Assembly: GCA_019448385.1 (NCBI GenBank)
Contig: JAGTXO010000027.1
Location: forward strand, 62,001-126,000
Origin: Diacronema lutheri
Taxonomy: Eukaryota > Haptophyta > Pavlovophyceae > Pavlovales > Pavlovaceae
Direction: 5' to 3'
DNA: 64,000 nt
Positions 36,225-47,400 of this stretch are shown here, in pieces; position 1 is the stretch's first letter, and every line of letters starts with the position of its first letter. Both the position numbers and the translations under genes were made by a program. The notes beneath the pieces are model-generated. The model did not search any database. It saw nothing but the letters and a program-made list of their open reading frames with translations, and was not told the origin of the DNA.

Positions 36225-39200
36225 GTCGCCGCGCCGGAAGCAGAGGCCGTCCACACCGCCGCAGGCGTCCACATCCGCCTGGACGCCGTGAGCCGCGTGG
36301 CGGTGCGGCGGCGCCTGTCCGCGCGCCATCTGCGCGCGCGCGAGCAGGAGCTGCGCGTGCCCACGCACGACGCACGCGGCGAGCTGGAGGCGCATGTGGC
36401 GCTCGAGGGCCGCGCGGGCGACGTCGCGCGAGGGCGCGCCCATGCGCGCCATCCACGCGTCCGCGCCCATGTGCGAGAAGGTGGCGAGCAGGTCGGCGAG
36501 GCCGGCCGACCACTCGCCGAACGAGCCGATGACCAGCGCGCGGATCGGCGGGAACGAGTTGAGGCGCGCCTGCATCGGGCCCACCTGGCCCGGCTGCATG
36601 CCGAAGAGCTCCTCGTCGAGTTGAGCGCACGCACGCCGCCGCTCGCCGCCGACGGCCGCCGCCCGCCGCTCAGCGGCCTGGCAGCGGCGCGTGTCCGACT
36701 GGCCGTAGCGCGTGGGGCAGTACGAGATCGACTTGAGCTCGCACAGTGTCTGCACGAGCTGAGGGGCCGAGCCCGCACCGTTGAGCACGACGACGAGATC
36801 GACGGTGGGCACGCGCCGACGCCGCAGGGCCGCGCGCCCGGCCGGCGGCACGCCGGCGAGCACGGAGCCAAAGATGTCCGCGTCCTCGCGCCGCGCGTAG
36901 GTCCCGGCGTATCCGCGAGCCAGCGAGGCGAGCAGGTTGAGAGCGGGGTCGTGGCGAAGCTTCGCGACGTGGTCGTGGGCGACGCCCGGTGCCGCCGCGA
37001 GCGCGTCGCCGAACGCATCGACCGGGATCGGGCGCTGGCTGCCGCTGCGCGCGAGGCGCGCGCCCGCCGCCGCGAGCTGCGCGCACACGGGGCTCGGCAG
37101 ACCCAAGTAGCGCGCAACCGCCTCGGCCCACTCCGCCGGCGAGAAAGCGGCATAAGCTCGCGGCAGTGCCTCGAGGAAGAGGCCGCTCTCTTTGCCGAGG
37201 CCAAACCAGAGGCCGCGTGGGCGCGAGCCCGGCGGCATGGCGGCGTGCTCAGCGTTGAGCATGTCGAAGCGGCAGCGCTCGCGGTCGCCAGTGATGTCGG
37301 CCAAGAGGCTAGGCCGGCGTCCGGCGGCGGGAGCGGCGGGCGCGACGGAGCCGGGCGGCAGGCGGAGGACGCGCACTTCCGTGTCGCCCTGGCCGCCGCC
37401 GAGCTCGGCCTGCATGGCGTGCCAGGCGGAGGCGAGATCGCGCCCCAGGCGCGAGCCCGAGGCGAGGAACGAGCGCCACCCGTGCGCGTCCATGTCGGCG
37501 AAGGCGTCGTGCCCGACGCGCGCCGCGATGGCAGGCCGGTCGAGGACGCCCGCCTCCAGGACCGAGCCGTCCGCGGCGCGCGTGTCGAGCAGGTGCGGCA
37601 GGGCGAGGCTGGCGGCGCTCCAGATCAGGGCGGGAGCGAGGTCGACCTGCTTGCGCAGGCCGGTGCCATGCATCGCAATCGGGAGCGGCAGCCGGCGGCT
37701 CGCGATGGCATCCGTCGAGACGGAGACGCCGAGAGCGACGGTAGCCTGCCGGGCGAGGATGTCGTCGAAGGCAGCCGCGGCCTGCAGGGAGTCCGACAGG
37801 TACGAGTGGGAGATCAAGTAGGAGAAGCGGAAGATGGTGGAGCGGCGGGTGAGGACCCACAGCGACTGTTTGGCCGACGAGCCGAGCGTTGTGATCAGCT
37901 TGTTCGAGATGCCAGCGATCTCGTCGGTCTTGGTCGCGAGTGTCCTGCCCACGTAGCCAGGTGAGCCCACCGGCACGCCGTAGATGTTGAGGCCGTAGTG
38001 AAGAGCGCCAGTGGCCGGGTCCGCCACCGAGCCGAGGGGAACGGCCCCCCGGCAGCCCTCGAGCGCATCAGCGCTGCGCGGATCGATCCAGCACGCCGAC
38101 TTGGCCAGATTGGCGTGAAGGCCGAGGCCGGCGAGCGCAGCCTCGAAGCGCGAGAGCGCAGCGGCTACGAGAGCGGGCGGGCCGACGGCGTAGACGTCGT
38201 CATGACCTGCGCGGGCGGCCCCACCGACCGCGGCGAGCTCGGCGTCGAGGGCCACGAGCGCGGGCTGGATGGCGACCGCGAAGAAGTAGCTGCCCTCCAC
38301 CGAGCCCTGCTGCACGCCTTCCGAGCTTCGGAAGGGAAGCTGCGTGAGGGGCGCGCCGCCGCTACCGCCGCCGGCAAAGACGGGCGCCTGCGGGCCGAGA
38401 GTCGCGTGCGCAAGGCGAGCGAGCGCGCGGATCTCGCCGGGGACGCTGCCGTCGGACAGCTGGCGAAGGACGGCTGCGCGAGAGACGGAGTTGAAGGCGT
38501 TGGAGATGTCGAGGGTGAAGATGGCAAAGCTCAGCTCAGCGTCCAGCAGCTCGCGCAGGCCGATGATGAGTTTGGTGGCGCCCGCCGCGACCGCCACCCC
38601 AAGCTGCTGCGGCGCGAGGTGGCCCGCGAAGGTCTCCTTCAAAGACGCGTTCGCGAAGATCGCCTTCGTCACCGCCCGGCGGAGCGCGCAGGAAATGCCC
38701 ACCGGCCTAGCATCCTCCGCCTCGTCAGCAGACGGGGCGCGCTTGCGCAGGGCGAGCAGCCGCACGGACGAGAAGACAAAGTTGAACCAAGCTGGCAGCG
38801 CGCCGTTCGCAAAGCGCGTCGCGAAGTACGCACCGGCGGCCGCCGCATCGGCCGCGACGAGAGAGGGGAAGGGCACGGTCGGCACCAGCGCCGTGAGGTA
38901 CTCGTAGCGCCAAGCCGACGCGCCAGCAGCCTTGTCGGTGTCGAGGTGGCGAAAAGCAGTCTCGATGTCGGCGGGCAGGACCCGAAGGTGCGGAGCGTCA
39001 TCCACACCGTCGAGGACAGCGTCGACGCTCTCAACACGCACCGGGTGCTTGGCCACCATCTGCGCGAGCACCTCCGGGCGCGCGATGTCAGCGATGCCGT
39101 GGCTGTCAAGCAGGCGAGACGCATCAGAGATCTTGCCCTTGGCAATGAGAGCGAGCGCCCTGCGGAGAGCGCGGTCCGCGGCATCCTCACGCGCGGGCCA

Positions 39201-39515
39201 GCGCCGCGTGGCGTGCACCGCGCAATCACGCTCCCAGCCCGCGACCAGCTCGGCGTAGGCGCGCGTCTCCCACAGCGTAAAACGCTGCGCGAGCGCGGCG
39301 CCCATGCGGCGTGGGTCCGAGCGGGGGGTGCGGCGCAGAAGCAGTGCCGGGAGGACGAGCAGCATCTTCAGCGCGCGTTCCGTCTCCGGCTGACGCACAC
39401 CCACCGCGCCGACGCCCTCGAGTGCCTCAGCGTCACGGAGGGTGTGGAGCACCTCAACGAAGGCCGTCGCGAAGCGCTCCGCAAAGCCGGGCGGCAAGGC
39501 GACGAGCATGGGCAC
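36186..39515 (-). CDS. Reverse transcriptase ORF of the element
   Basis: 1,109 aa, uninterrupted. RT motifs: motif A FAIFTLDISNAFNSVSR near residue 335, motif B GVQQGSVEGSYFF near 405, and motif C GHDDVYAV near 440 (the paired Asp kept, but with His in place of the usual Tyr-X). Upstream, DKAAGASAWRYEYL and RPVGISCALRRAVTKAIF match the fingers region of non-LTR-type RTs. The C-terminal half (Ala-rich, with DLVVVLNGAG and LCELKSISYCPTRYGQS) may hold a nuclease-like fold; I do not recognise an integrase, RNase H or tyrosine recombinase. The intact frame suggests recent activity. The start at 39515 lies 23 bp inside the right inverted repeat. Confidence 0.85.
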   Translation of the reverse strand: MPMLVALPPGFAERFATAFVEVLHTLRDAEALEGVGAVGVRQPETERALKMLLVLPALLLRRTPRSDPRRMGAALAQRFTLWETRAYAELVAGWERDCAVHATRRWPAREDAADRALRRALALIAKGKISDASRLLDSHGIADIARPEVLAQMVAKHPVRVESVDAVLDGVDDAPHLRVLPADIETAFRHLDTDKAAGASAWRYEYLTALVPTVPFPSLVAADAAAAGAYFATRFANGALPAWFNFVFSSVRLLALRKRAPSADEAEDARPVGISCALRRAVTKAIFANASLKETFAGHLAPQQLGVAVAAGATKLIIGLRELLDAELSFAIFTLDISNAFNSVSRAAVLRQLSDGSVPGEIRALARLAHATLGPQAPVFAGGGSGGAPLTQLPFRSSEGVQQGSVEGSYFFAVAIQPALVALDAELAAVGGAARAGHDDVYAVGPPALVAAALSRFEAALAGLGLHANLAKSACWIDPRSADALEGCRGAVPLGSVADPATGALHYGLNIYGVPVGSPGYVGRTLATKTDEIAGISNKLITTLGSSAKQSLWVLTRRSTIFRFSYLISHSYLSDSLQAAAAFDDILARQATVALGVSVSTDAIASRRLPLPIAMHGTGLRKQVDLAPALIWSAASLALPHLLDTRAADGSVLEAGVLDRPAIAARVGHDAFADMDAHGWRSFLASGSRLGRDLASAWHAMQAELGGGQGDTEVRVLRLPPGSVAPAAPAAGRRPSLLADITGDRERCRFDMLNAEHAAMPPGSRPRGLWFGLGKESGLFLEALPRAYAAFSPAEWAEAVARYLGLPSPVCAQLAAAGARLARSGSQRPIPVDAFGDALAAAPGVAHDHVAKLRHDPALNLLASLARGYAGTYARREDADIFGSVLAGVPPAGRAALRRRRVPTVDLVVVLNGAGSAPQLVQTLCELKSISYCPTRYGQSDTRRCQAAERRAAAVGGERRRACAQLDEELFGMQPGQVGPMQARLNSFPPIRALVIGSFGEWSAGLADLLATFSHMGADAWMARMGAPSRDVARAALERHMRLQLAACVVRGHAQLLLARAQMARGQAPPHRHAAHGVQADVDACGGVDGLCFRRGDGGGGRRGPARGG

Positions 39516-39537
39516 ACACCAACGACGCTACTTAACA

Positions 39538-39769
39538 GGCGGCGGCGGCCGGCGGGGGCCGGCGAGGGGTGGCTAGGCGTGTGTGGGTGTCCGCCCATGA
39601 CGCGTCCTGCCACGTCCTCGCCGTCCCGGCCGTTCCCGCTGCCGGCGTGCACAGGGTCGACGCCCTGATTTCGGCCTGATGTTGCGTGCGCCCTTTCGCT
39701 CGCTCCGTTTGTCCAGCCTCGGCCCCGTGCGCGCCCCTCCTGCTGACCCGCCTATGAGCGTCGTTAGTA
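39538..39769 (-). repeat. Right terminal inverted repeat
   Basis: Reverse complement of the left repeat. Just inside it, 39521-39540 reads ACCAACGACGCTACTTAACA, another variant of the terminal motif plus a CTTA-like step. Confidence 0.9.
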
Positions 39770-39930
39770 CTTAACAAGGCGGATCGGCAGAATATGGAAT
39801 ACGTATGCAGACCGTCCATGTTCCGTTTCTGCCCAACAAGTAACTCCCAATCAGTCATTACGGATTGACGCCTGCTGGAAGCCTGCATCAATCAATCGGT
39901 GTGGACCGTAGCAGGAATCAAAATTGGGTA

Positions 39931-42900
39931 ATGTGGCCCCCGTCGCTGCGTGCCGGCGTGCGCCCGCCGGCGCCCGCCGAGGTCGTGGTCGTCACAGACC
40001 CAGGGCCCGACCCAGACGACGTGAAGGCACTGCTCGTGCTCGCGCTGGCCCATCGCTACGGGCACATACGCCTCGTCGCCGTCGTTGCAAACGGCGGCGG
40101 GCAGCCTGAGCGGCGCGCGCAGCTCGCGCGGATTCTCCTCGATCGCGTGGGCGAGCCAACGGTGCGCGTGGGCGTGGGCTCGGCGGGCGTGACGGTAGCG
40201 GAGCAGCCGCACGAATGCGACCTGCGAGGTTACGACGCGGTCGAGCCGTCGCGCCTCCTCGACGGCCGGGCGCTGCTCGTGCGCGCGCTCGTGCGCGCGG
40301 CGCCGCGCTCGGTCACGGTGCTGCTCATCTCGGGACTGCGCGACTTTGCGGATCTGGTGCGCGCGCAGCCGGAGCTGGTGCTGCGCAAGGTGCGCGCCGT
40401 CAGTATCCAAGGTGGCCTCGTGCCCGACGCAACCTCGCCCTTCGGCTACGCGCCCGACACGTCGCAAAACAATGCCTTCGACCCGGCCGCGGCCGATGCG
40501 GTCTACGGCTTTTGCTTCGCGCACGGCATACGGATGAGCGTCGTCAGCCGCGACGCTGTGCCGGTGCGCGCGTTGCGAGCGCGTGCTGATGGGTGCGCGC
40601 CGCCGCGTTTGCGCGCCCCGCAGCTCACACGCGCGTCCTTCGCGCCGCGCGGCCGCGCCGCGCGCACGCGCCCCTTCCGTGCGCGCAGTTGCTGCCGATG
40701 CAGCTCGCTCGCTCGTTTGCCGTACGCACCAAGTCGGAGGTGCTGCGCTACCTGGCCAACGCGCAGTTCCTTGGCCTCGCAGGCCTGTGGCAGAAGCTCT
40801 GCGCTGGCCAGCTGCCCGCGCGCTGCGACAAGGCGTGGTACTTTGCGACCTTCTGCGGCGTCGATGCGGCCGAGTTTGAACGCAAGGCACTTTGCGAGCT
40901 CGATGAGAGCGCCGACGTGCTGAGCTGTCTGAACGGCTTTGTGAAGCCGTACGACGGTGCGTCGCTCTTCGCGCGCGCCGCCCTCGCCGCCCAGGCCGCT
41001 GCAGCGCGCGCGCGCGTGCGTTCATCGCCTTCGCCCTCACTCGGTGCTCCGGCGCGCCCCCACTCTGTGCTCCGGTGCCGCGCAGTGGTCGCGGCGATGA
41101 CGGTGCTACCGACAACGTCCGGCTGGTTCTCGGCGGATGCGGAGGTGGTGGTGAACGGCACGGCGCACCGGCTGCTGCTCCGCGCCGAGCACACGATCAA
41201 CGTGCGCTCGGTGCACAACCTGCTGCGCGAGACGTACCACTCGGTCGCGCTCCTCGATGCCGACACGGGGGGCTCGAGCGGCTCGTCGCTCGTCGCGCGC
41301 CTGCTCGGCACACGACGGCGCGCGTCGAACGCGGCGGCCATCCATCCGACGGGCGAGGGCCGATGGCCCTCCGCGCCGCTCGTCGACGCTGCCCCGTTCC
41401 TCGCGCGCGCGGCCGGGCGCCCGCCGCCGCAGCTGCGCGCGGCCGCAGCGCCGGCGCTCAAGCCGTCGACGTCGCCATCGCTCGGCGGACCACCAGGCGG
41501 GCCCGCGTTGCGCTCGAGCGCGGCGTGGGATCGGCTGGAGCGCGTCGAGCCGCCATCGCTCGGCGATGCCTCGGCGCGCCCGCTGCGGTCCGCTGCCGCC
41601 GCTGTTGGCGCGAAAAGCCCGGCGGCCGCCATGCTGATTCTTGTGCCGCCCCCGCACGCACCCGACCCAACGGGCGCGCGCGCGTGGCCGGCGGGTCCGA
41701 GCGAGCGCGCGCCGAACGGCGGCGGCGCGTCCGGCATGCCGCGCGCGCGTCTCAACGCGCTGCTGCGCGGCGGCTCGCGCGCGCGCGCTCTGAGCGCGCA
41801 CGCGCGCGCGCGCGCTCTGTCGGTTGCGTTGCCGCATGGCGCAGCCATCGTGGATCGGTTGCACGCCGAGCGGCTGCGCTCAGCGGACGGCGCCGCGTCG
41901 CACGAGCTGACGGCCGAGCTGCTCTCGCGCTGCGTGGAGGAGGCGCACGTGCGCCAGACCGTCGCGACACTGCGCATCATCGCGCTCGCAACGCCCGTGT
42001 GCGCGGGCACGCTCGTGCTCCTCCTCTCCGTCCTTTTCAAAAGCGGCGGCGGCGGCGGCTCGTTTGCGCGCGACGACTTTCTGCTCGCGCGCGAGTTCCT
42101 CGTGCCCTTTGGCTTTGGCGTGACGGGCAACGCCTTCCTCCTCTGCCTCCACCCATCGGAGGACCAACGCAGACGCATCCTCGCCGTCGGCGTGCTCGGC
42201 CTGGGCAACGCCGCCGCGACGACCATCCCGTTCGCGCTCACGCTCGGCGCGCTGCAGCCGGCGCTCGCGGCCGACTGGGCGCCGGGCGGCGCGCGCGATC
42301 GCGCCCGCCTCATCACGGCCGTGCACGCCGCCGTGCACGTGTGCACGACGTCGCTCTCCTACTCGCGCGGCATGGCATTGCTGTGGGTGCGGCGCGCCAG
42401 TCCGCAAGGCATGATTCACGCGCTGTGGGCATCCCTTATCATCCAGTACGTGGGCAGCGCGCTCGTCGTGATCGTCGCGCTCGTCGGCCGCGCGCTCGCC
42501 GGCGAGTTCTCGCCCGCCAGCCGCGCCGACGTTGGGCCAGCGGCCGCGCGCGCGTGCCTGTGGGCCGCCCCGACGGCCATGTACGCCCTCTTCGCGCTCT
42601 TCGCGGCGAGCCCGCGGCTGCAGCGCCGCGTCCGGTCGCTCGTCGCGCGGCCGGGCAGCGGCGCTGCGAGCGCCGTCGCGTCGCTCGCGCCGCTGCTCGG
42701 CTACGGCTCGGCCGACGGCGAGCGCGACGCGGCCAAGCTGCACGCCGAGGCGCGCCGCGCGCTGCGCGGCGTCGTGCTCGACGAGTTTGGCCTCGACGCC
42801 GTCGGCACGGCGTGGGCGGCGGAGGCGGCGGCGCGGCGCGTGGCCGTGCCGCCGGCCGCACCCTCGCCGCTTGGCCGCCTTTTCCCGCTCAGTCGTTATT

Positions 42901-44117
42901 GCCCGCGCAGCCTCGCGCCACGCCACTCGCGCCACGCGGGCGCGTCGGTTACCGACGACGGCACGGTCGACGGCAGCTGCGCCGACGACGGCCGCTCGTC
43001 GCTACGCTCGTCGTACGTGTCCGTGATCACGGCGGTTGACGACGCGCCCGTCTCCGCGTTGCCGCCGCCAGCGCACGCGCGGCGGCCGCCGCCGCCCGCG
43101 TCGCTCGCATCTCGGCAACATACCAAACTCATCGCGTCGCTCGCACGCGCCAACACGGTCGAGGTCGACGCCTACGACTGCTACGTCGTGCACGAGGCGA
43201 ACGGCGACGCGCGCGCGAGGCTCGCGGCGCTCGCGCGCTACTGCCGCCAGTTTGAGCGCAGCAGGCATCGACCGCCCGTCGCGTTCGTCGGCACGCTCTG
43301 CGACCTGCAGGCCGCAGATCGCCCGTCACGTTTGCCCGCGGCGGACCAGCGGCCGGCGGGCGCGCACGTCCCCACCGCACACGCGCGCCATGCATTGGGC
43401 ACCGCGAGCGATGCGCCGCGTGCCATCGTGCGGCGCGTCGACAAAGATGGCACAACCGATGGCACAACCGATGGCACAGCCGATGGCACAGCCGCCGCCA
43501 TCGCTGCCGACGCCATCGCTGGCGCCAAGGGCGGCGTTGCCGCCTTGGCGCCGAGCGAGCAGGCCGCACCGCCCGCCGCCAGGCGCGCCGCGCTCAGCGC
43601 GATGCGCGCGCGGCTGCCGTGTTGGACGGCCACGGGTGGTGCCGCGCGCGGCAGCGGCGTGGCAAGCCGTGCGGCCGCGCTCCGCTCGCTCGAGCACCTG
43701 CCCGTGCGGATGGCTCGCTCGTCGCAGCTGCTCGTCCTTGCGTCGGCGCCGCTCTTCGAGCGGCTGTGGCCGACGATGGAGATCTTCGTCTGGTGGCTGA
43801 CGGGCGGCGGGCAGGATATGATCCGCGTACTTCCCGTCGACACCGACGAGCACGAGTCCAGCGCGCTGCTCGCCGCCGTCGACGCATTCCACGTCATGTA
43901 CTGCGGAGAGCCGCGGCCGGCGGAGCGGCGGCGGATTGCGCACCTCGTCGACATTGCGAGCGTGCCCGCGTTCAACGAGGTGGTGCGCGCGCTCTACCCG
44001 GCGGTGCGCGAAGCGCTCGCGCGCACGGCGCCGGCCGCCGAGGTGGGCGACGACGGCGACGCGGATGGCGCCGCCGATGACGAGTGGCTCGGCGCGCAGT
44101 GGCTGGGCAGACAGTGA
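39931..44117 (+). CDS. Nucleoside-hydrolase domain joined to multi-TM and TIR-like region, 3 exons
   Basis: Exons 39931-40563, 40689-40956, 41086-44117 (1,310 aa). VVVVTDPGPDPDDVKALLVL is the Asp-rich Ca/ribose site of inosine-uridine nucleoside hydrolases; VSIQGGLVPD, TSQNNAFDPAAAD and RDAVPLLPMQLARSF follow, and the join KPYDVVAAMTVLP spans intron 2. After about residue 400 the frame continues through Ala/Pro linkers into about six hydrophobic segments (residues 595-815, for example LRIIALATPVCAGTLVLLL) and a C-terminal unit with YDCYVVHEANGDARARLAAL, PPVAFVGTLCDLQ, LLVLASAPLFERLWPTMEIF and GQDMIRVLPVD, a TIR-like pattern. A repeated DGTT/DGTA stretch is at 43447-43495. No stop separates the parts, but two adjacent genes merged by an open frame cannot be excluded. 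Confidence 0.65.
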
Positions 44118-44452
44118 CTGGGCGGACAGTGACTCCACCAACCGTCCACTCTATCTCTCGCACGGCAATTTAGTGGCCGGCAAGTTCGCCCTGTGGAACC
44201 TCTGGGCCGAGGAACACGCGCTCCTCCGTGCAACGGCTCCATCCGTTGTACCTGCGCCAACCGAAGCGGCGTGCGCGCGCGCAGCCGCGCATTTCGCGCA
44301 TTTGCGCCCGCGCGCGAGCAGAGGGTGCGGTGTCAAGGACCACGGCAGGCACGCGAGCAGAGGGTGCGGTGTCAAGGACCACGGCAGGCACGCGACGCCC
44401 TCGGGCGCAAGCCATGGGTGGCCCTCGGGCTGGTCGGCAGCGCGGGTGGATC
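44118..44452. other. Convergent intergenic spacer with 39-bp direct duplication
   Basis: Between two convergent stops. 44317-44394 is a 39-bp unit (starting AGCAGAGGGTGCGGTGTCAA) repeated twice without change. No gene is seen; an early TGACTGGGCGGACAG repeat lies at 44115-44140. Confidence 0.75.
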
Positions 44453-47400
44453 TCAGGCGATGCGTTGCCGGCGCGCGCGGCGCGCTCGCGCGCACGTGAG
44501 CTTCAGCACGGTGTGCAGCGGAATCGCGATCTTGGTCGAGTCCTCGCGGTCGTAGCTGGCGCATGGCGGCGGGCGCATCCGATGCAGTCCGGTGCAGTCC
44601 GGTGCGCGCACGCGCAGCGGCGTGAGTCGAAGCGCGCGCGTGCCGCCTGTGTGGCGGGCATGGCCCGCGCGTCGATGCTGACGGCTTGCCACGCCTGGCG
44701 AGTTGACACGCAGCATGGCGGCAGGCTGCCACCGCGCCATCGCCGCGCGGGCCTCGTCAAGCCGCATGCATGCACCACTGCCGCCATGCTGCGTCCGCCC
44801 CTGTCAAGCCGCATGCATGCACCACTACCGCCATGCTGCGTCAGCCCCTGTCAACCCGCATGCATGCACCACTGCCGCCATGCTGCGTCCGCCCCTGTCA
44901 AGCCGCATGCATGCACCACTGCCGCCATGCTGCGTCCGCCCCTGTCAAGCCGCATGCGTGCACCACTGCCGCCATGCTGCGTCCGCCCCTGTCAAGCCGC
45001 ATGCGTGCACCACTACCGCCATGCTGCGTCCGCCCCTGTCAAGCCGCATGCATGCACCACTGCCGCCATGCTGCGTCCGCCCCTGTCAACCCGCATGCAT
45101 GCACCACTACCGCCATGCTGCGTCCGCCCCTGTCAAGCCGCATGCATGCACCACTGCCGCCATGCTGCGTCCGCCCCTGTCAAGCCGCATGCATGCACCA
45201 CTGCCGCCATGCTGCGTCCGCCCCTGTCAAGCCGCATGCGTGCACCACTGCCGCCATGCTGCGTCCGCCCCTGTCAAGCCGCATGCGTGCACCACTACCG
45301 CCATGCTGCGTCCGCCCCTGTCAAGCCGCATGCATGCACCACTGCCGCCATGCTGCGTCCGCCCCTGCAGGACGCACCCACGCGCGTGGGAAGTGGACGC
45401 AACCGCGAGAATTCGGGGGAGTTGGGGGTATGGCGCGAGGGCTCACCCCATGAGGTAGGCGTAGAGAAGCCGCAACACCGCCTGGTGCGAGACGATGAGC
45501 GTCGGCTCGTGGTAGCTCTCGAGCTCGTGCACGAGCGGGTCGAGGCGCGAGATGACTGCGTGCGGGTCGACACCACACATGTAACGCACCACACATGTAA
45601 CGCACCACACATGTAACGCGCAGTGCGGGGCGAGCCAATGTGTGCACGCGTGAGATGACTGTGTGCGCGGTCCGGTGCGGTGCGGTGCGGTGCAGTCCGG
45701 TGTGCCCGCCGTTGTACGCCGCGTCTCGTACGGCCGGGCGCATGCGCACGCCCGCGCGCGGCTCGGGCAAGGCGGGCGCGTGGCGCGGTGCGGGGTGGAC
45801 GTCACACGCGGCGAGCCGATGGGGGTGACGTCACACGCGGCGAGCCAATGGGGGTGACGTCACACGCGTGCCCTGCTGCCGCCTGTGACGCACGCTCGCA
45901 CCCAGCCCGCACGCGCCAGCACCAGCGAGCCCATCAACGCGATGCGCTGAAGACAAGCAGACGGCGACGCACTGTCGTAATAGGATTCGCCACCTGTGGC
46001 GCACAGAGGGCACGTCACGGCAAAGGGTAACGGCACGTCACGGCAAAGGGTAACGGCACGTCACGGCAAAGGGTAACGGCCAAAGCTTCGTCAGCTGACG
46101 AGAAAACGATGGCGGTGCACGCGCGCGCTGCGGAAGGGCGCGGCAGCGCGATGGCGGGCAAGGCGCCGCTCGGCGCGGGTGGCGGGCATCTTACGTGGGT
46201 AGCGGTAGCCAATCTTATCCACCTTTCGCAAGAAGGCCTCGTCCTGGTGGTTGGCCGCCACCTCCTCGTACGTCAGGCCCTCGTACTCGCCTAAGCGCGC
46301 AAGAGGCGCGGCGGATGGGAGGGGGGGGGGTGTCAGGAAGGAAGGAAGGCGGGGGGGGGGGGGGGGGGGGGGGGGGGGATGGGGGGTGGCTTGGCGCTGT
46401 GAGTGGCGTGGCGCTGTGCGTGGGCACGCAGCGCGGCCAGTCGGTAGGGAATGGTGAGGAATGGTGGGGAAATGGTGGGAAATGGTGGGCACAAGACGCT
46501 TGCCCGCGCGCGCGGATCTCGCGGGAACGTGCGATGCACGCTGACAGAGCGCGTGACGCGCGTGGCGGGCCGCACCGGCAAAGATCTCGTCGAGGTTGCG
46601 GTAGACGCGATGTGACATCTGCACCCACTTCTGCGCATGGCGGAGCAGGAGGGCGGAAAGGAAGGGGAGGAGAAGGGGGGGGGGGGGGGGGCAGGGGGGG
46701 CAGGGCAATGGAATGGAATGGTCAAGGGATTCGGGGCAGGGCAACGGGGGCAGGGGAAATGGTGCAAGAGCCCCAGTACCCCGCCCCAATCCGCCTGTAC
46801 AGGGCGCACAACAGGGGCAGGGGCGCGGCGTAGCGCCTCACATCTCCATCGATGGCAACCTGCGGGTGAGGGATGAACTGCGCCGTCTCGTTGGTCCGGC
46901 GCATGCTCGACGTCCACAGCCGCGCCTTGTTGGCGTTGGTGCCGTCCTCGCGGCAGATGGTGCCCTCGGAGAAGGCGGCGAGACGGCGCGCGTACCTGCC
47001 GTCGCGCGCGCGCACAGTGCGCGCGGGAAAAGGGGCGGGGCCATTTCAAAAAGGGGCGAGGCCTTTTGAAAAGGGGCGTGGAAAATGGCCGTCGGCGCGG
47101 GTGGTCGATGCGCCGCGGCGGGAGCGCAGCGCCGCCGAGGCGCGCGGCGGCGGGTCGCAACGCCGCCGGGGCGAGGCGAGAGCCAAGCAGGGGAAAGGGG
47201 TAGGGGGGGGGGGGGGGGGGGGGGGGGCATGGAGGGAGAGAGAGAGAAAGAGAGAGAGAGAAGGGGCGCGCACTCGAGGCCGTAGCTGGTGAGCCCAGAA
47301 TTGCCGCCAATCTTGCGCAGCCGGTTGTATTCGGACTGGCCGTGCCGCGTGAGGTAGAGCGTGTGCGTCTCGGTGTGGATCCTAGCGTGTGGGTAAGGGG

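Larger units (their letters stand above)
35990..39769 (-). mobile_element. TIR-flanked reverse-transcriptase element, 3.78 kb
   Basis: Inverted repeats at 35990-36224 and 39538-39769 (about 235 bp, roughly 97% identical with a 3-nt indel) flank a single long ORF with reverse transcriptase motifs. Both ends begin TACTAACGACGCT. CTTA lies directly outside each end (35986-35989 and 39770-39773) and may be a 4-bp target-site duplication. The outer right flank (39770-39930) is AT-richer than the surroundings. Inverted termini are unusual for a retroelement; DIRS-type elements have inverted ends but also a tyrosine recombinase, which I do not see. Confidence 0.75.

Noticed and set aside
35990-39769. 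Calling the element a DIRS or Polinton
   Set aside because: Inverted ends fit both loosely, but no tyrosine recombinase, integrase, protein-primed polymerase or capsid gene is seen.
44703-45458. Plus-strand ORFs with repeated MHHCRHAA-like peptides
   Set aside because: The 47-bp array reads open in rotating frames; it lies in PFK2/FBPase-2 intron 9.
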